Source of the DNA: Nitrospira sp.
Lineage (GTDB): Bacteria; Nitrospirota; Nitrospiria; Nitrospirales; Nitrospiraceae
Length of the DNA: 64,000 bases
Assembly: GCA_020853775.1 (NCBI GenBank)
Contig: JADYYH010000024.1
Coordinates: forward strand, 1-64,000
Direction: 5' to 3'
Shown here: positions 36,670 to 48,764 of the stretch, one piece after another
Position numbering within the stretch: position 1 is the first letter of the stretch
Layout: each line of letters starts with the position of its first letter
The notes under the pieces: model-generated
What the model saw: only the letters and a program-made list of their open reading frames with translations
What the model was told of the DNA's origin: nothing
Database searches by the model: none
Translations under genes and position numbers: made by a program

Positions 36670-37695
36670 ATGACACAACGTAAGCCAACGCACCATTCCG
36701 AGTCCGATTCAGAGGCGGACCTTGACGAAAACGAGCATCTTGAACCGGAGGCCCTGGAGCCGACGGACGAGGAGGTCACAGAAGAACATGAGGCGGCCGA
36801 ACGCCAACCGTCGAAGGAGCCGCAGTCCGCTCCGTTGAGCACCTCCCTGGTCCCCGTCACGACCCTGCAACAATATCTGACGGAAATTCGCCGCTACCCC
36901 TACCTCAGCAAGGAAGAAGAGTTACGCCTGTTCGAGGAGTATCAGCTGCGCGGAAGCCGGGATGCGGCGATGAAACTCATTCTGGCCAATCTGCGAGTCT
37001 CCGTCTCCATCGCCTCCGAATACCTGCACACGGGCGCCGACCATATGGACCTGATCCAGGAAGGCAACGTCGGGCTGCTCCAGGCCATCAAGAAGTTCGA
37101 TCCGACGAAAAACGTGCGTTTTTATGCCTATGCGGCCTGGTGGTCCAGAGCGTACATCCTCCGCTACCTGCTGAATACGTATCGCCTGATCAAAGTAGGC
37201 ACCACGCAGGATCAGCGCAAGCTGTTCTACAATCTGAAGAAGGAGAAGGCCAAGCTCGAGCGCGAAGGGTTCGCGCCCGACAGCAAGCTGCTGGCTGATC
37301 GCCTGAATGTGCGCGAACGCGATGTCATCGAAATGGATCAGCGACTGGGCAATTGGGAATTGTCGCTGGATCAGCCCATCGGCCAGGAAAACGACGGGAC
37401 GCTAATGGACGTCCTGTCTGCACATGAACAGCCGGCGGACGAGAAACTCGCCGACACGCAGCTCAAGGCGCTCTTCCGGCGCAAGCTGGCCGAGTTTACG
37501 AAAACGCTCGATGAGCGCGAGGAAGACATTCTCCGCAACCGCATTCTCTCGGAAACCCCGTTGACCCTCGAAGACATGGGCGCGAAGTATGGCATCACCA
37601 AGGAACGCACCAGGCAATTGGAGGCGCGCATCATCAAACGACTTCGTGATTTCATCAAAAAGGATGTGAAGGACTTTGACCGCCTCCGGATGTAA
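36670..37695 (+). CDS. rpoH: RNA polymerase sigma factor, RpoH (sigma-32) type
   Basis: This is a protein of about 341 residues. After a 65-residue acidic N-terminal tail (EADLDENEHLEPEALEPTDEEVTEEH) it has region 1.2/2 (YLTEIRRYPYLSKEEELRLFEEY, ANLRVSVSIASEYLHTGADHMDLIQEGNVGLLQAIKKFDPTKNVRFYAYAAWWSRAYILRYLLN), the RpoH box QRKLFYNLKKEK, and region 4 (LEDMGAKYGITKERTRQLEARIIKRL). The RpoH box argues for a heat-shock sigma factor and groESL lies just downstream. The acidic extension is unusual. ATG 36670 has no clear Shine-Dalgarno. Confidence 0.88.
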   Translation: MTQRKPTHHSESDSEADLDENEHLEPEALEPTDEEVTEEHEAAERQPSKEPQSAPLSTSLVPVTTLQQYLTEIRRYPYLSKEEELRLFEEYQLRGSRDAAMKLILANLRVSVSIASEYLHTGADHMDLIQEGNVGLLQAIKKFDPTKNVRFYAYAAWWSRAYILRYLLNTYRLIKVGTTQDQRKLFYNLKKEKAKLEREGFAPDSKLLADRLNVRERDVIEMDQRLGNWELSLDQPIGQENDGTLMDVLSAHEQPADEKLADTQLKALFRRKLAEFTKTLDEREEDILRNRILSETPLTLEDMGAKYGITKERTRQLEARIIKRLRDFIKKDVKDFDRLRM

Positions 37696-39232
37696 GGCCG
37701 GATCCGGCATCAGAATCGTCCTCACCATCCTGATGCTTACGACCCTCCTCGAAGGCGCATGCGCCCTGCCCTCTCAGGCCGCTTCCCCCATCACCACGGA
37801 AAATGCCAGGCTCGGCCAATCAAGCTGGGTGTTGACCGATCCCGCCGATCATGAAGTCGAGGGGTATGCCTCGGCCACCAGCATTCAACGCGGCGAGCCG
37901 CTTCGCCTGTACATTCACAGCATCGATCCAAGGGTGACGGTCGATATCTACCGCATGGGGTGGTATGGCGGGGCAGGGGCTCGATTGGTGCGGGGAGGCA
38001 TCACCCTGCCGGGCATTCGACAACCCATGCCGACTCCCGATCCCGCGACCGGCCTCATCGAGTGCCACTGGCAGGTGTCGTATACACTCACCACCACGAA
38101 TGAGCCGTATGAATGGCTGAGTGGGGTCTATCTGGCCAAGCTGACCGCCTCAGCGAGCGGCAAACAGAGCTATATCATCTTCGTGGTGAGGGAGGATGAT
38201 CGGCCATCGGATGTTCTCTTCCAATCGAGCGTCACTACCTTTCAGGCCTACAACAATTGGGGCGGTAAATCGACGTATCCGTCCAACAGTCGGGATGAGC
38301 AGTGGGCACGAAAGGTCTCCTTCAACCGTCCCTATGCCCGGAGCCAACATCCCCAGGGCGGAAGCGGCACCGGGGCGGGCGAGTTTCTGACCGCCATGTC
38401 GATTCATCCGACCCGTACCCTCTCCACTGCCGGGTGGGAATACAACATGGTGCGGTGGCTGGAGCGGAATGGATACGATGTGACCTACAGCACCGATATC
38501 GATACCCATACACAGGCGGAATTCTGGAGGGGACACAGGGCTTGGCTGTCGGTGGGGCATGACGAGTATTGGTCGGCTGAGATGCGACGCCATGTTGAGG
38601 CGGCTCGAGACCACGGCGTCGGTCTGGGGTTTTTTTCCGCCAATACCTGCTACTGGCAGATCAGACTGGACCCCAGCCCCGTCACCGGCGAGCCGAACCG
38701 GACCATGGTGAGCTATAAAGAAGTGGCGCTTCAGGAGGATCCCTTCGCCCTGGATGGCGAGGCATCGAACGATCAGCTGATTACCGTCCAATGGCGCGAA
38801 TCCCCGGTGCAACGACCGGAACATGCGCTGCTGGGCGTCATGTACGGCACCGTCCCGATCGATGGAGACATCCTCATCACGCAGCCCGAGCATCCGCTGT
38901 TTGATGGGGTCGAGCTGCCGCCCGACCATCGCCTTCCCGGCCTGTTGGGGTACGAAATCGACCAGAGGTTTCCCGACGGACCGGCCGACGTAACCATCCT
39001 GGCGCATTCCCCCTACCCAAGGGACGGGCAGGTGATCCATGGCGACATGACCCTGTACCAGGCCCCCAGCGGCGCGTCTGTGTTCGCCGCCGGGACAATT
39101 CAATGGAGCTGGGGCCTGGATGACTACAATGCGCCGACCTTACGAACCGCCCGCTCCAGCCAGGCCGCGCAAGGAATTACCGGCAACGTATTGAGATTGC
39201 TCGCCTCACGTCCTTCCAGCCCGCTTCCTTAG
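37676..39232 (+). CDS. exported N,N-dimethylformamidase beta-subunit-like protein
   Basis: This is a 518-residue protein with an export signal (IRIVLTILMLTTLLEGACA). The mature part matches the C-terminal domain of DMFase large subunits, recognised by VDIYRMGWYGGAGARLV, FQAYNNWGGKSTY, VRWLERNGYDVTYSTDIDTH, WLSVGHDEYWSAEMRRHVEAARDHGVGLGFFSANTCYWQIR. In DMFase this domain forms the catalytic site; here it stands alone and outside the cytoplasm, so the real substrate is unknown. A TTG at 37676 overlapping the end of rpoH, with AAGGA before it, is the best start. Confidence 0.75.
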   Translation: MTASGCKAGSGIRIVLTILMLTTLLEGACALPSQAASPITTENARLGQSSWVLTDPADHEVEGYASATSIQRGEPLRLYIHSIDPRVTVDIYRMGWYGGAGARLVRGGITLPGIRQPMPTPDPATGLIECHWQVSYTLTTTNEPYEWLSGVYLAKLTASASGKQSYIIFVVREDDRPSDVLFQSSVTTFQAYNNWGGKSTYPSNSRDEQWARKVSFNRPYARSQHPQGGSGTGAGEFLTAMSIHPTRTLSTAGWEYNMVRWLERNGYDVTYSTDIDTHTQAEFWRGHRAWLSVGHDEYWSAEMRRHVEAARDHGVGLGFFSANTCYWQIRLDPSPVTGEPNRTMVSYKEVALQEDPFALDGEASNDQLITVQWRESPVQRPEHALLGVMYGTVPIDGDILITQPEHPLFDGVELPPDHRLPGLLGYEIDQRFPDGPADVTILAHSPYPRDGQVIHGDMTLYQAPSGASVFAAGTIQWSWGLDDYNAPTLRTARSSQAAQGITGNVLRLLASRPSSPLP

Positions 39233-39545
39233 CAACACCGGGCGGCGCCTCCACCACCTCGGACTCCCCGCGCTGGTAACCCACGACCATGCCTTTCACG
39301 AACCCGTCGCGAGCAGATCCGGAGAAATAATTGTAGAATCAACAACTTGCGCGGAACTTTCTCATTGCATCTCGCGGAAGAATAATTTTATAGTCCATCC
39401 ATTGACTTCCCTCGTCATAGCGCTATCTATGACTCGAGTTTTCTGCAGGTCGCCCTTGCAGTAACACGTCAGAGCTGAATTTCCAGCTTTCACACAACTG
39501 TACATCAGGGCCTCGACGCTCATTAATCTAGAAGGAGGATTGGGT
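39233..39545. other. intergenic region upstream of groES
   Basis: 313 bases without a gene. It holds the groES promoter (39402-39429) and AT-rich DNA. No CIRCE inverted repeat (TTAGCACTC-N9-GAGTGCTAA) is present, so HrcA control is not supported. Confidence 0.6.
39402..39429 (+). promoter_or_regulatory. sigma70-type promoter of groESL
   Basis: TTGACT (39402-39407), a 16-base spacer and TATCTA (39424-39429). The leader is about 110 bases, ending in GAAGGAGG before groES. Confidence 0.55.
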
Positions 39546-39848
39546 ATGGCTACGGAATCGAAAGAGAAGAAGTCCACCGCTGCGAAGAATTTCCAGCCGC
39601 TCGGTGACCGCTTGTTCGTCACCTACACCGAGGAAATGGAACGAACCTCCGGCGGAATTTATGTTCCTGACTCTGCCAAGGAAAAGCCGCAGCGGGGCAT
39701 CGTGCAAGCCATCGGCAAGAAAGTCGAGAACATCAAGGTCGGCGATCAGGTGTTGTTCGACAAGTATTCCGGCAGCAAGCTGCGGATCGAAGACGAAGAG
39801 TGCCTCATTCTGAAGGAAGAGGACATCCTGGGCATTTTCACCCACTAA
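39546..39848 (+). CDS. groES: co-chaperonin GroES
   Basis: This 10-kDa chaperonin lid is about 100 residues long. FQPLGDRLFVTYTEEMERTSGGIYVPDSAKEKPQRGIVQAIGKK contains the mobile loop with the GroEL-binding region; DQVLFDKYSGSKLRIEDEECLILKEEDILGIF is the usual C-terminal part. The N-terminus has about 14 extra residues (MATESKEKKSTAAK). ATG 39546 follows GAAGGAGG. groEL begins 49 bases downstream. Confidence 0.97.
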   Translation: MATESKEKKSTAAKNFQPLGDRLFVTYTEEMERTSGGIYVPDSAKEKPQRGIVQAIGKKVENIKVGDQVLFDKYSGSKLRIEDEECLILKEEDILGIFTH

Positions 39849-39885
39849 TTCCACGCACCCGACTAACGATTATCCAGACGATTAA

Positions 39886-43349
<3,464 letters not shown>

Positions 43350-43418
43350 GGCGCCGCATTATACTGGCGCAATTCTTCCGGTACAACGAGAGCGCCTTCG
43401 GGTATACTTCATCGCATC

Positions 43419-45695
43419 ATGCTGCAGGCGACCGCCAATCGCGAATCGATGCTGGCCACCCTCACACCGCTCTGCCGTGGTGTGGAATCCGACATCGTCC
43501 ACGACTTCGTCTCACGGATGGACCAGGACTATTTCGCGGTCTTTCCCCCTGCCTCAATTGCTACGCATGTCGCGCTCGCCGCCCAGCTCACCCCGGATCA
43601 TCCGTGCGAAGTCCGGTTTGCCAAAATTGACCGTGAGCGCTGGACGATTACGATCGTGGCCTACGACTATTTTTCGGAGTTCGCCACGATCTGCGGGCTC
43701 CTGTCGGCCTTCGGGCTGAACATCGAAGAAGGTCGCATCTTCACCTCCGCAGAAAGTGAACCGCCACGGATAGCACGCAGGGGCATGTCCTACGGACAAC
43801 ATCCCAGACCACAGAGTCGCCCCGGCCTCACGAGAAAAAAGATTGTCGATGTCTTCACGGTGAGTCTGGCAGGCAAACAATCGTTCACCGCCGCAGACCA
43901 GAAACGTCTCACGGAACAGCTCTCGCGCATGATCCTGCTGCTGGACGACAACCAGTTCGACGAAGCTCGGCAACAGGTCAACCGCCAACTGGTCGAACAT
44001 CTCGGCAAACGCCGCAGTTCCTTCAGCGGCTTGCTCCATACCGTGCATATCACGTTCGACAACAGCCAGTCGGCGACCGACACGATCATGGACATCCGGT
44101 CGGACGACACACCGGCCTTTCTGTATGCCTTCGCCAACGCGCTCGCAATGCGCAACGTCTATATCAGCAAGGCCCAGTTTGCCATCGAAGAGGGCAAACT
44201 GCACGACCGCTTCTACGTCCGGAACCGCTTCGGCCAGAAGCTGCTCGATCCGGTCGATCAGGAACAACTCCGCCTCACCGCTGTACTCATCAAGCAGTTC
44301 ACGCATGCCCTCACCTGGGCGCCAGATCCGGCCAAGGCCCTGGAGTCCTTCGATCAGTTCCTCGATCTCGTGCTCGAAGGATCGCGCCAGGCAGGAAGAA
44401 AACAGGCATGGGACTTTGTCAACGACAAGAAGACCTTCCCGCTCCTGGCACGTCTTCTGGGCGCCAGCGATTTTTTGTGGGAAGACTTTCTCCGCCGGCA
44501 ACACGTCAACCTGTTACCCCTACTGAAAGACTACCGCGATGCCCCGCTGATTAAGCCGCAAGCCTCGCTGCGCAAGGAGTTGAATCGTGTCATGGCGAAG
44601 GCGAAGACCGACGAAGCGCGCAAGGAGGCGCTCAACCGGTTCAAGGATCAGGAACTGTTCCGCATCGACATGAAACACATCGTCGAACCGGGAACCAGCC
44701 TCCCCGACTTCTCGCTTGCCATTTCGGAGTTGGCCGAGGTGATCGTGGAGCGTAGCCTGATCGATTGCCAGGCAAAGCTCACCAAGCTCTACGGCGCCCC
44801 TCGACTAGCGAATAAGAAACCCTGCCCGTTCGCCGTCCTCGGCGCGGGAAAATTCGGCGGGAGGGAAATGGGCTACGCCTCCGACATCGAGGTGCTGTTC
44901 GTCTACGGCGGCCCCGGACACACAAGCGGCAAGCAGGGCATGGAGAACAGTGAATACTTCGAGCGCCTCGCACAGGAATTTCTGCAGTGGATCGAGGCCA
45001 AGCAGGAAGGCATTTTCCACATCGACGTCCGGCTACGACCCCACGGCGGCAAGGGCTCCCTCGCAAACGCCTTCGACGAGGTCTGCACGTATTACAGTGC
45101 CGACGGCTTAGCGGCCCCATTTGAGCGGCAGGCCTTGATCAAGCTGCGACATATTGCGGGTGACGCATCCCTGGGCAAGAAGGTGGAGGCCCATCGCGAC
45201 AGCTTCGTGTACAGCGGCGCCCCCTGGGATTTGGCGACGGCGCTCGATCTGCGTCGGCAGCAAGTGAAACAACTGGTCGAGCTGGGGCAGATCAACCTCA
45301 AACACAGCCACGGTGGTATCGTCACACTGGAATATGCCATTCAATATCTCCAGGTTATGCACGGCCATCGCTACCCGAGCTTGCGCACTCCCAACACACT
45401 GCGTGCCCTGGCCGCGCTCATCGACGCGGGTCTCATCCCCCGTGCCACCGGCGAGAACTTGCGCAAGTCCTACCTCTTCATCCGCATGTTGATCGACGGC
45501 CTGCGCATGGTACGGGGCAACACCAAGGACCTCGTCATCCCACCACCGGAGTCCGACGAATTCATCTTCCTCGCCCGCCGCGTCGGGTACCAGACGGAAG
45601 ATTGGCAAGCCGGTGCCAAACACCTGCGATCGGACATCGAACAGCATATGAAACAGAATCGAGAGTTCTTCGAGAAGATGTTCGGGAAGGTGTGA
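43419..45695 (+). CDS. ACT-domain protein fused to a GlnE-type adenylyltransferase domain
   Basis: This is a 758-residue protein. Two ACT-like segments come first (about 75-115, WTITIVAYDYFSEFATICGLLSAFGLNI; and about 205-270, TVHITFDNSQSATDTIMDI on to IEEGKLHDRFYVRN), as found at the C-terminus of GlnD. A GlnE-type nucleotidyltransferase follows with LGAGKFGGREMGYASDIEVLFVYGG (Asp489, Glu491), closest to the AT-C motif GYGSDLDLVF, then IDVRLRPHGGKGSLANAF. A helical region ends the protein. TATACT at 43403-43408 lies 10 bases before the ATG, which has no Shine-Dalgarno. It may adenylylate GlnA while sensing glutamine directly. Confidence 0.8.
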   Translation: MLQATANRESMLATLTPLCRGVESDIVHDFVSRMDQDYFAVFPPASIATHVALAAQLTPDHPCEVRFAKIDRERWTITIVAYDYFSEFATICGLLSAFGLNIEEGRIFTSAESEPPRIARRGMSYGQHPRPQSRPGLTRKKIVDVFTVSLAGKQSFTAADQKRLTEQLSRMILLLDDNQFDEARQQVNRQLVEHLGKRRSSFSGLLHTVHITFDNSQSATDTIMDIRSDDTPAFLYAFANALAMRNVYISKAQFAIEEGKLHDRFYVRNRFGQKLLDPVDQEQLRLTAVLIKQFTHALTWAPDPAKALESFDQFLDLVLEGSRQAGRKQAWDFVNDKKTFPLLARLLGASDFLWEDFLRRQHVNLLPLLKDYRDAPLIKPQASLRKELNRVMAKAKTDEARKEALNRFKDQELFRIDMKHIVEPGTSLPDFSLAISELAEVIVERSLIDCQAKLTKLYGAPRLANKKPCPFAVLGAGKFGGREMGYASDIEVLFVYGGPGHTSGKQGMENSEYFERLAQEFLQWIEAKQEGIFHIDVRLRPHGGKGSLANAFDEVCTYYSADGLAAPFERQALIKLRHIAGDASLGKKVEAHRDSFVYSGAPWDLATALDLRRQQVKQLVELGQINLKHSHGGIVTLEYAIQYLQVMHGHRYPSLRTPNTLRALAALIDAGLIPRATGENLRKSYLFIRMLIDGLRMVRGNTKDLVIPPPESDEFIFLARRVGYQTEDWQAGAKHLRSDIEQHMKQNREFFEKMFGKV

Positions 45696-45719
45696 GGAAG
45701 GGAGACTGATGCTCCCCCC

Positions 45720-45763
45720 TGCTCGCACAACGCGCGGCCTCAGAAGGCCCTCGTTTGATGCGC
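45720..45763. repeat. second copy of the REP-like core
   Basis: 38 of 44 bases match the reverse complement of 29749-29792. The centre forms a GGCCT-CAGA-AGGCC hairpin, 25 bases after the stop of the ACT-GlnE-like gene, where it may also act as a terminator. Confidence 0.65.
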
Positions 45764-45937
45764 ACACCAGGGAAGTACTCAGACACCCTCCCGTGAATAA
45801 GAAACCGAGCGAGCTCGGGCGGAACATTACACCTTTAGGGTAAAAAACCCCGCCCTCATAGGAAAAGCTACCCCCACACCACGCTTCATCATTGGATGCC
45901 CGAATGCCTAGTCACTGCCGTCTCGCCAGGAGTTACC

Positions 45938-47335
45938 ATGCGACCAACCCGAAATTTGTCACGATTCTGTATCTATACCATCGTCGATTCGAAGGCCTTA
46001 GACGATATAGCGGCGACCGGCGGTGCAGCACGGCTAACTGAGAAGAAGCCGTGGGCGACGGCGGAAAAACTGTTGGAGGAAGCACGGAAGGACGGGCAGT
46101 GGATGCCCATTATTTTTGCTGCCGCAGAACGTATCGACGATCTCCTTTATTATGCCGAACTTCTGACAATTGACCCACGCCACAACTCCACCACTTATTC
46201 CTTTACTGGACTCACACAACTAGACGGCAGCTTCCCTCTAAGCTCGCTGACGCTCAAATCGTCCGGGAAAACCATCCACGACAATTTTACAAGGCCCTAC
46301 GCAATTTGTCGCACGCCGGCCTTTCTCAAAAAACAATCTGCAAACGGGCCTGGTCCGTCAAGCCGCAAGCAGTCAGACATCGACAGACACTCGCCAGAAG
46401 ATGCAGCGGCGGTCTTGAATAGGCTCATTCCGCGCCAGCCACTTCAGCAATTAGTGTTACGAGAATTTGCAACGTCCATTCGCCATCTGCCCGCAGACAA
46501 AGAGCGGGTGCAGTGGGCAGTAACAATGCAACCAACTTTGGTCCGTCTTAACATAGGCCGTATCGAGGCCTTTACAATTTTCAAAGACAGGGTGAGGGTA
46601 CTCATCTCTGAGTCTAAAATGGATCAGGCATTGCGAGATGGGATATACACATTCGAGCAATTCCCATATAAAGCGATCCCCGGGGCCTTGAGCATTGATG
46701 TGCCGCACGAACCATTCCCCAACCTTGTGGGAAACCTGAGAGGGCCTCATATGACATTTATAGAACAGGCGCTCGCTGAAAACCGCAATACAAGCTACGC
46801 AAAATCACATTCAGCCGGTTTGATACGGCATATCAAAGAACGATTCCCCGTCACCTCGCTTAAAGTTGAGGAGTCGATTCACCCCTCCGACCAGGAGGGC
46901 GAGGACGACGAAATCAGAACGATTCGGGAGCGAACGGACATCGGGCCCACGGAGAAACAGCAACTGATCCAATCTCGACGCGGGCAAGGTGTGTTCAAAT
47001 CCAATGTACAATGCTACGAGAAGGCTTGCCGAGTAACTGGCATCTCAGAGCTTAGCCACTTACGAGCAAGCCACATGAAGCCGTGGAAACAGTGTACTGA
47101 TCCAGAAAGAATATGCGGTCATAACGGGCTTCTGCCCGCCCCACATATTGATCATTTATTTGATGGCGGGTGGATTTCCTTCTCAAATGATGGCGCACTA
47201 CTCATTTCACGCTCTCTGAGCCCAGACATCCTAGTAGCCTGGCGCATTTCAGAGCAGCTCAATGTTGGTGATGCGTTCAGTCCAGAACAATCAAAGTTTT
47301 TGGCCTATCACAGAACCCACGTATTCAAGGGGTAA
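45938..47335 (+). CDS. HNH endonuclease (HNH_2-type C-terminal domain)
   Basis: This is a 465-residue protein. Its last 130 residues match the HNH_2 domain of stand-alone restriction-like nucleases: RRGQGVFKSNVQCYEKACRVTGISELSHLRASHMKPWKQCTD, then RICGHNGLLPAPHIDHLFDGGWISFSNDGALLIS, giving the His/Asn/His set (ASHMKPW, NGLL, HIDHLFD). The N-terminal 330 residues are not recognised and may sense the target. ATG 45938 follows CCAGGAG. The DNA is visibly less GC-rich than its neighbours and the gene sits beside a toxin-antitoxin pair, suggesting transfer and a defence role. Confidence 0.8.
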   Translation: MRPTRNLSRFCIYTIVDSKALDDIAATGGAARLTEKKPWATAEKLLEEARKDGQWMPIIFAAAERIDDLLYYAELLTIDPRHNSTTYSFTGLTQLDGSFPLSSLTLKSSGKTIHDNFTRPYAICRTPAFLKKQSANGPGPSSRKQSDIDRHSPEDAAAVLNRLIPRQPLQQLVLREFATSIRHLPADKERVQWAVTMQPTLVRLNIGRIEAFTIFKDRVRVLISESKMDQALRDGIYTFEQFPYKAIPGALSIDVPHEPFPNLVGNLRGPHMTFIEQALAENRNTSYAKSHSAGLIRHIKERFPVTSLKVEESIHPSDQEGEDDEIRTIRERTDIGPTEKQQLIQSRRGQGVFKSNVQCYEKACRVTGISELSHLRASHMKPWKQCTDPERICGHNGLLPAPHIDHLFDGGWISFSNDGALLISRSLSPDILVAWRISEQLNVGDAFSPEQSKFLAYHRTHVFKG

Positions 47336-47540
47336 CCGGGCAGACCGAAGGTGATTGGCGAGGAGTCTTTTCTTATCTGAAGATTGGAGGAATACCGATC
47401 ACTTTTTACATCATCATCTGCGACATTCAAGTGCACCCCCCCACAGCCTACACGACCAAGGCCCCCAGTCTATTTGACAACCTCACGACTTCGACGATAT
47501 TCTGAAGACCAGAATTCTAGTCTCTTGCACGAGGTCCACG

Positions 47541-47837
47541 ATGGCAAAAATACTGTCGCTGTCAGAGGTCAAAACGCATCTACCCGAACTGGTGGCCGGG
47601 GTACAGGAGCGCGAGGAGGAAGTCATCGTCACAAAGAATGGGCGTCCCGCTGCCATTCTCATGAATATCGATGAATATACCCGCCTCAAAGAAACCGTGG
47701 ATGTGTTGAGCGATCCCGGACTCATGAGCCAAATTGCCGAAAGCCAGGCCTATTACAAAACCAAACGCACAGGGCTCTCATTTGAGGACGTGTTTGGAGA
47801 GCCCCTCACGCCAGTCAAGAAGCGGCGCACGGCTTGA
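47541..47837 (+). CDS. Phd/YefM-family antitoxin
   Basis: This is a 98-residue protein. LSLSEVKTHLPELVAGVQEREEEVIVTKNGRPAAILMNIDEYTRLKET is the Phd/YefM DNA-binding fold. The C-terminal third (YYKTKRTGLSFEDVFGEPL) should wrap the toxin. It usually represses its own operon. The stop overlaps the toxin start by 4 bases. Confidence 0.9.
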   Translation: MAKILSLSEVKTHLPELVAGVQEREEEVIVTKNGRPAAILMNIDEYTRLKETVDVLSDPGLMSQIAESQAYYKTKRTGLSFEDVFGEPLTPVKKRRTA

Positions 47838-48127
47838 CCCCCTTCCGCCCGGACATTCCGCCGCATGTGGCCGAGGTGATTCGAGAGCTCCATCCTGATC
47901 TCAAACAACTGATCAAGGCAGCCATTCGAGCCATATCGGTCGATCCTGAGTGCGGAGGCCCGCTCCAGCGAGAACTGGAGGGGTTACGAAAGTATCGCGT
48001 TCGTCGCTTTCGTATTGTTTATACTATTGCACCGAAAAGACGAGTCATTCGTCTGATGGCCGTCGGCCACCGTCGTTCTGTCTATGAAGATCTGACCGAG
48101 CGGCTCCGACGGAAGCCACACGGATAA
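47834..48127 (+). CDS. RelE/ParE-family toxin
   Basis: This is a 97-residue basic protein. The TTG start at 47834 overlaps the antitoxin TGA by 4 bases. The segments HVAEVIRELHPDLKQLIKAAIRAIS, LEGLRKYRVRRFRIVYTIAP and RVIRLMAVGHRRSVYEDLTERL are those of the RelE/ParE fold. RelE members cut mRNA on the ribosome and ParE members poison gyrase; which applies here cannot be told. Confidence 0.87.
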   Translation: MTPFRPDIPPHVAEVIRELHPDLKQLIKAAIRAISVDPECGGPLQRELEGLRKYRVRRFRIVYTIAPKRRVIRLMAVGHRRSVYEDLTERLRRKPHG

Positions 48128-48263
48128 CGTCTCGTCCGATACTCCCCCCACGTTCCAGAGGCACCCTCATCGTGTTTGTCTTGTGCCAGCGTCGCGCATC
48201 GCCTCGCGTCGAGATTCGGCCAAACCGTGGTACAGTGAACATTGCGGAAGAGGGAGGGACACC

Positions 48264-48692
48264 ATGTTGATGCGACTGTTGGCAAGGATGCTGTTGGGCG
48301 TGGTTCTGGCTTCGTGCGGGCAAGGCGACGGCGGAGCCGGCTCCGGCATCAAGCCGGCGGGAGAATGGGCCCAGATCGGCGAGACGGACAACTATACCTA
48401 TTACGCTGATTACGCCAGCATCAAAAAAGCGGATGAAACGGTCGTCATGCTGGACCTGTTCGACTACAAAATCGCACAGAGCGAAGGGGGAGGAGCCCCA
48501 GCCCTGTCGAAGGCGACTGAGCGCGAATACGACTACCAGAACAAGAAGAGCCAACCACTCAAGTCGAGCTGGTATTCCGGGCAGATGAGAGCCGGAACCG
48601 TCGTGCGCTCCACCGGCACCTCGAATCAATGGTCATCCGCTGCTCAAGGGACTGCAACCGGAGGGCTATTGAAGGCTGCCTGCGGCACCTAG
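48264..48692 (+). CDS. lipoprotein, surface-adhesin-E-like
   Basis: This is a 142-residue protein. ATG 48264 follows GGGAGGGACACC. A short signal ends in VVLASC, a lipobox with Cys18. The mature part (WAQIGETDNYTYYADYASIKKADETVVMLDLFDYKIAQ then ALSKATEREYDYQNKKSQPL) follows the pattern of the Surface-adhesin protein E family of small exported proteins, including the EYD motif, here with Tyr where a Cys is common. Probably outer-membrane or periplasmic. The role is unknown. Confidence 0.72.
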   Translation: MLMRLLARMLLGVVLASCGQGDGGAGSGIKPAGEWAQIGETDNYTYYADYASIKKADETVVMLDLFDYKIAQSEGGGAPALSKATEREYDYQNKKSQPLKSSWYSGQMRAGTVVRSTGTSNQWSSAAQGTATGGLLKAACGT

Positions 48693-48764
48693 CCAAACAG
48701 CCGAAACACACCATCCGGGCTGTTTACTCACGTCGGCGGGCAAGACGTTTCTAGCCGCCTACGG

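Noticed and set aside
39233-39545. CIRCE element before groES
   Set aside because: No TTAGCACTC inverted repeat is present.
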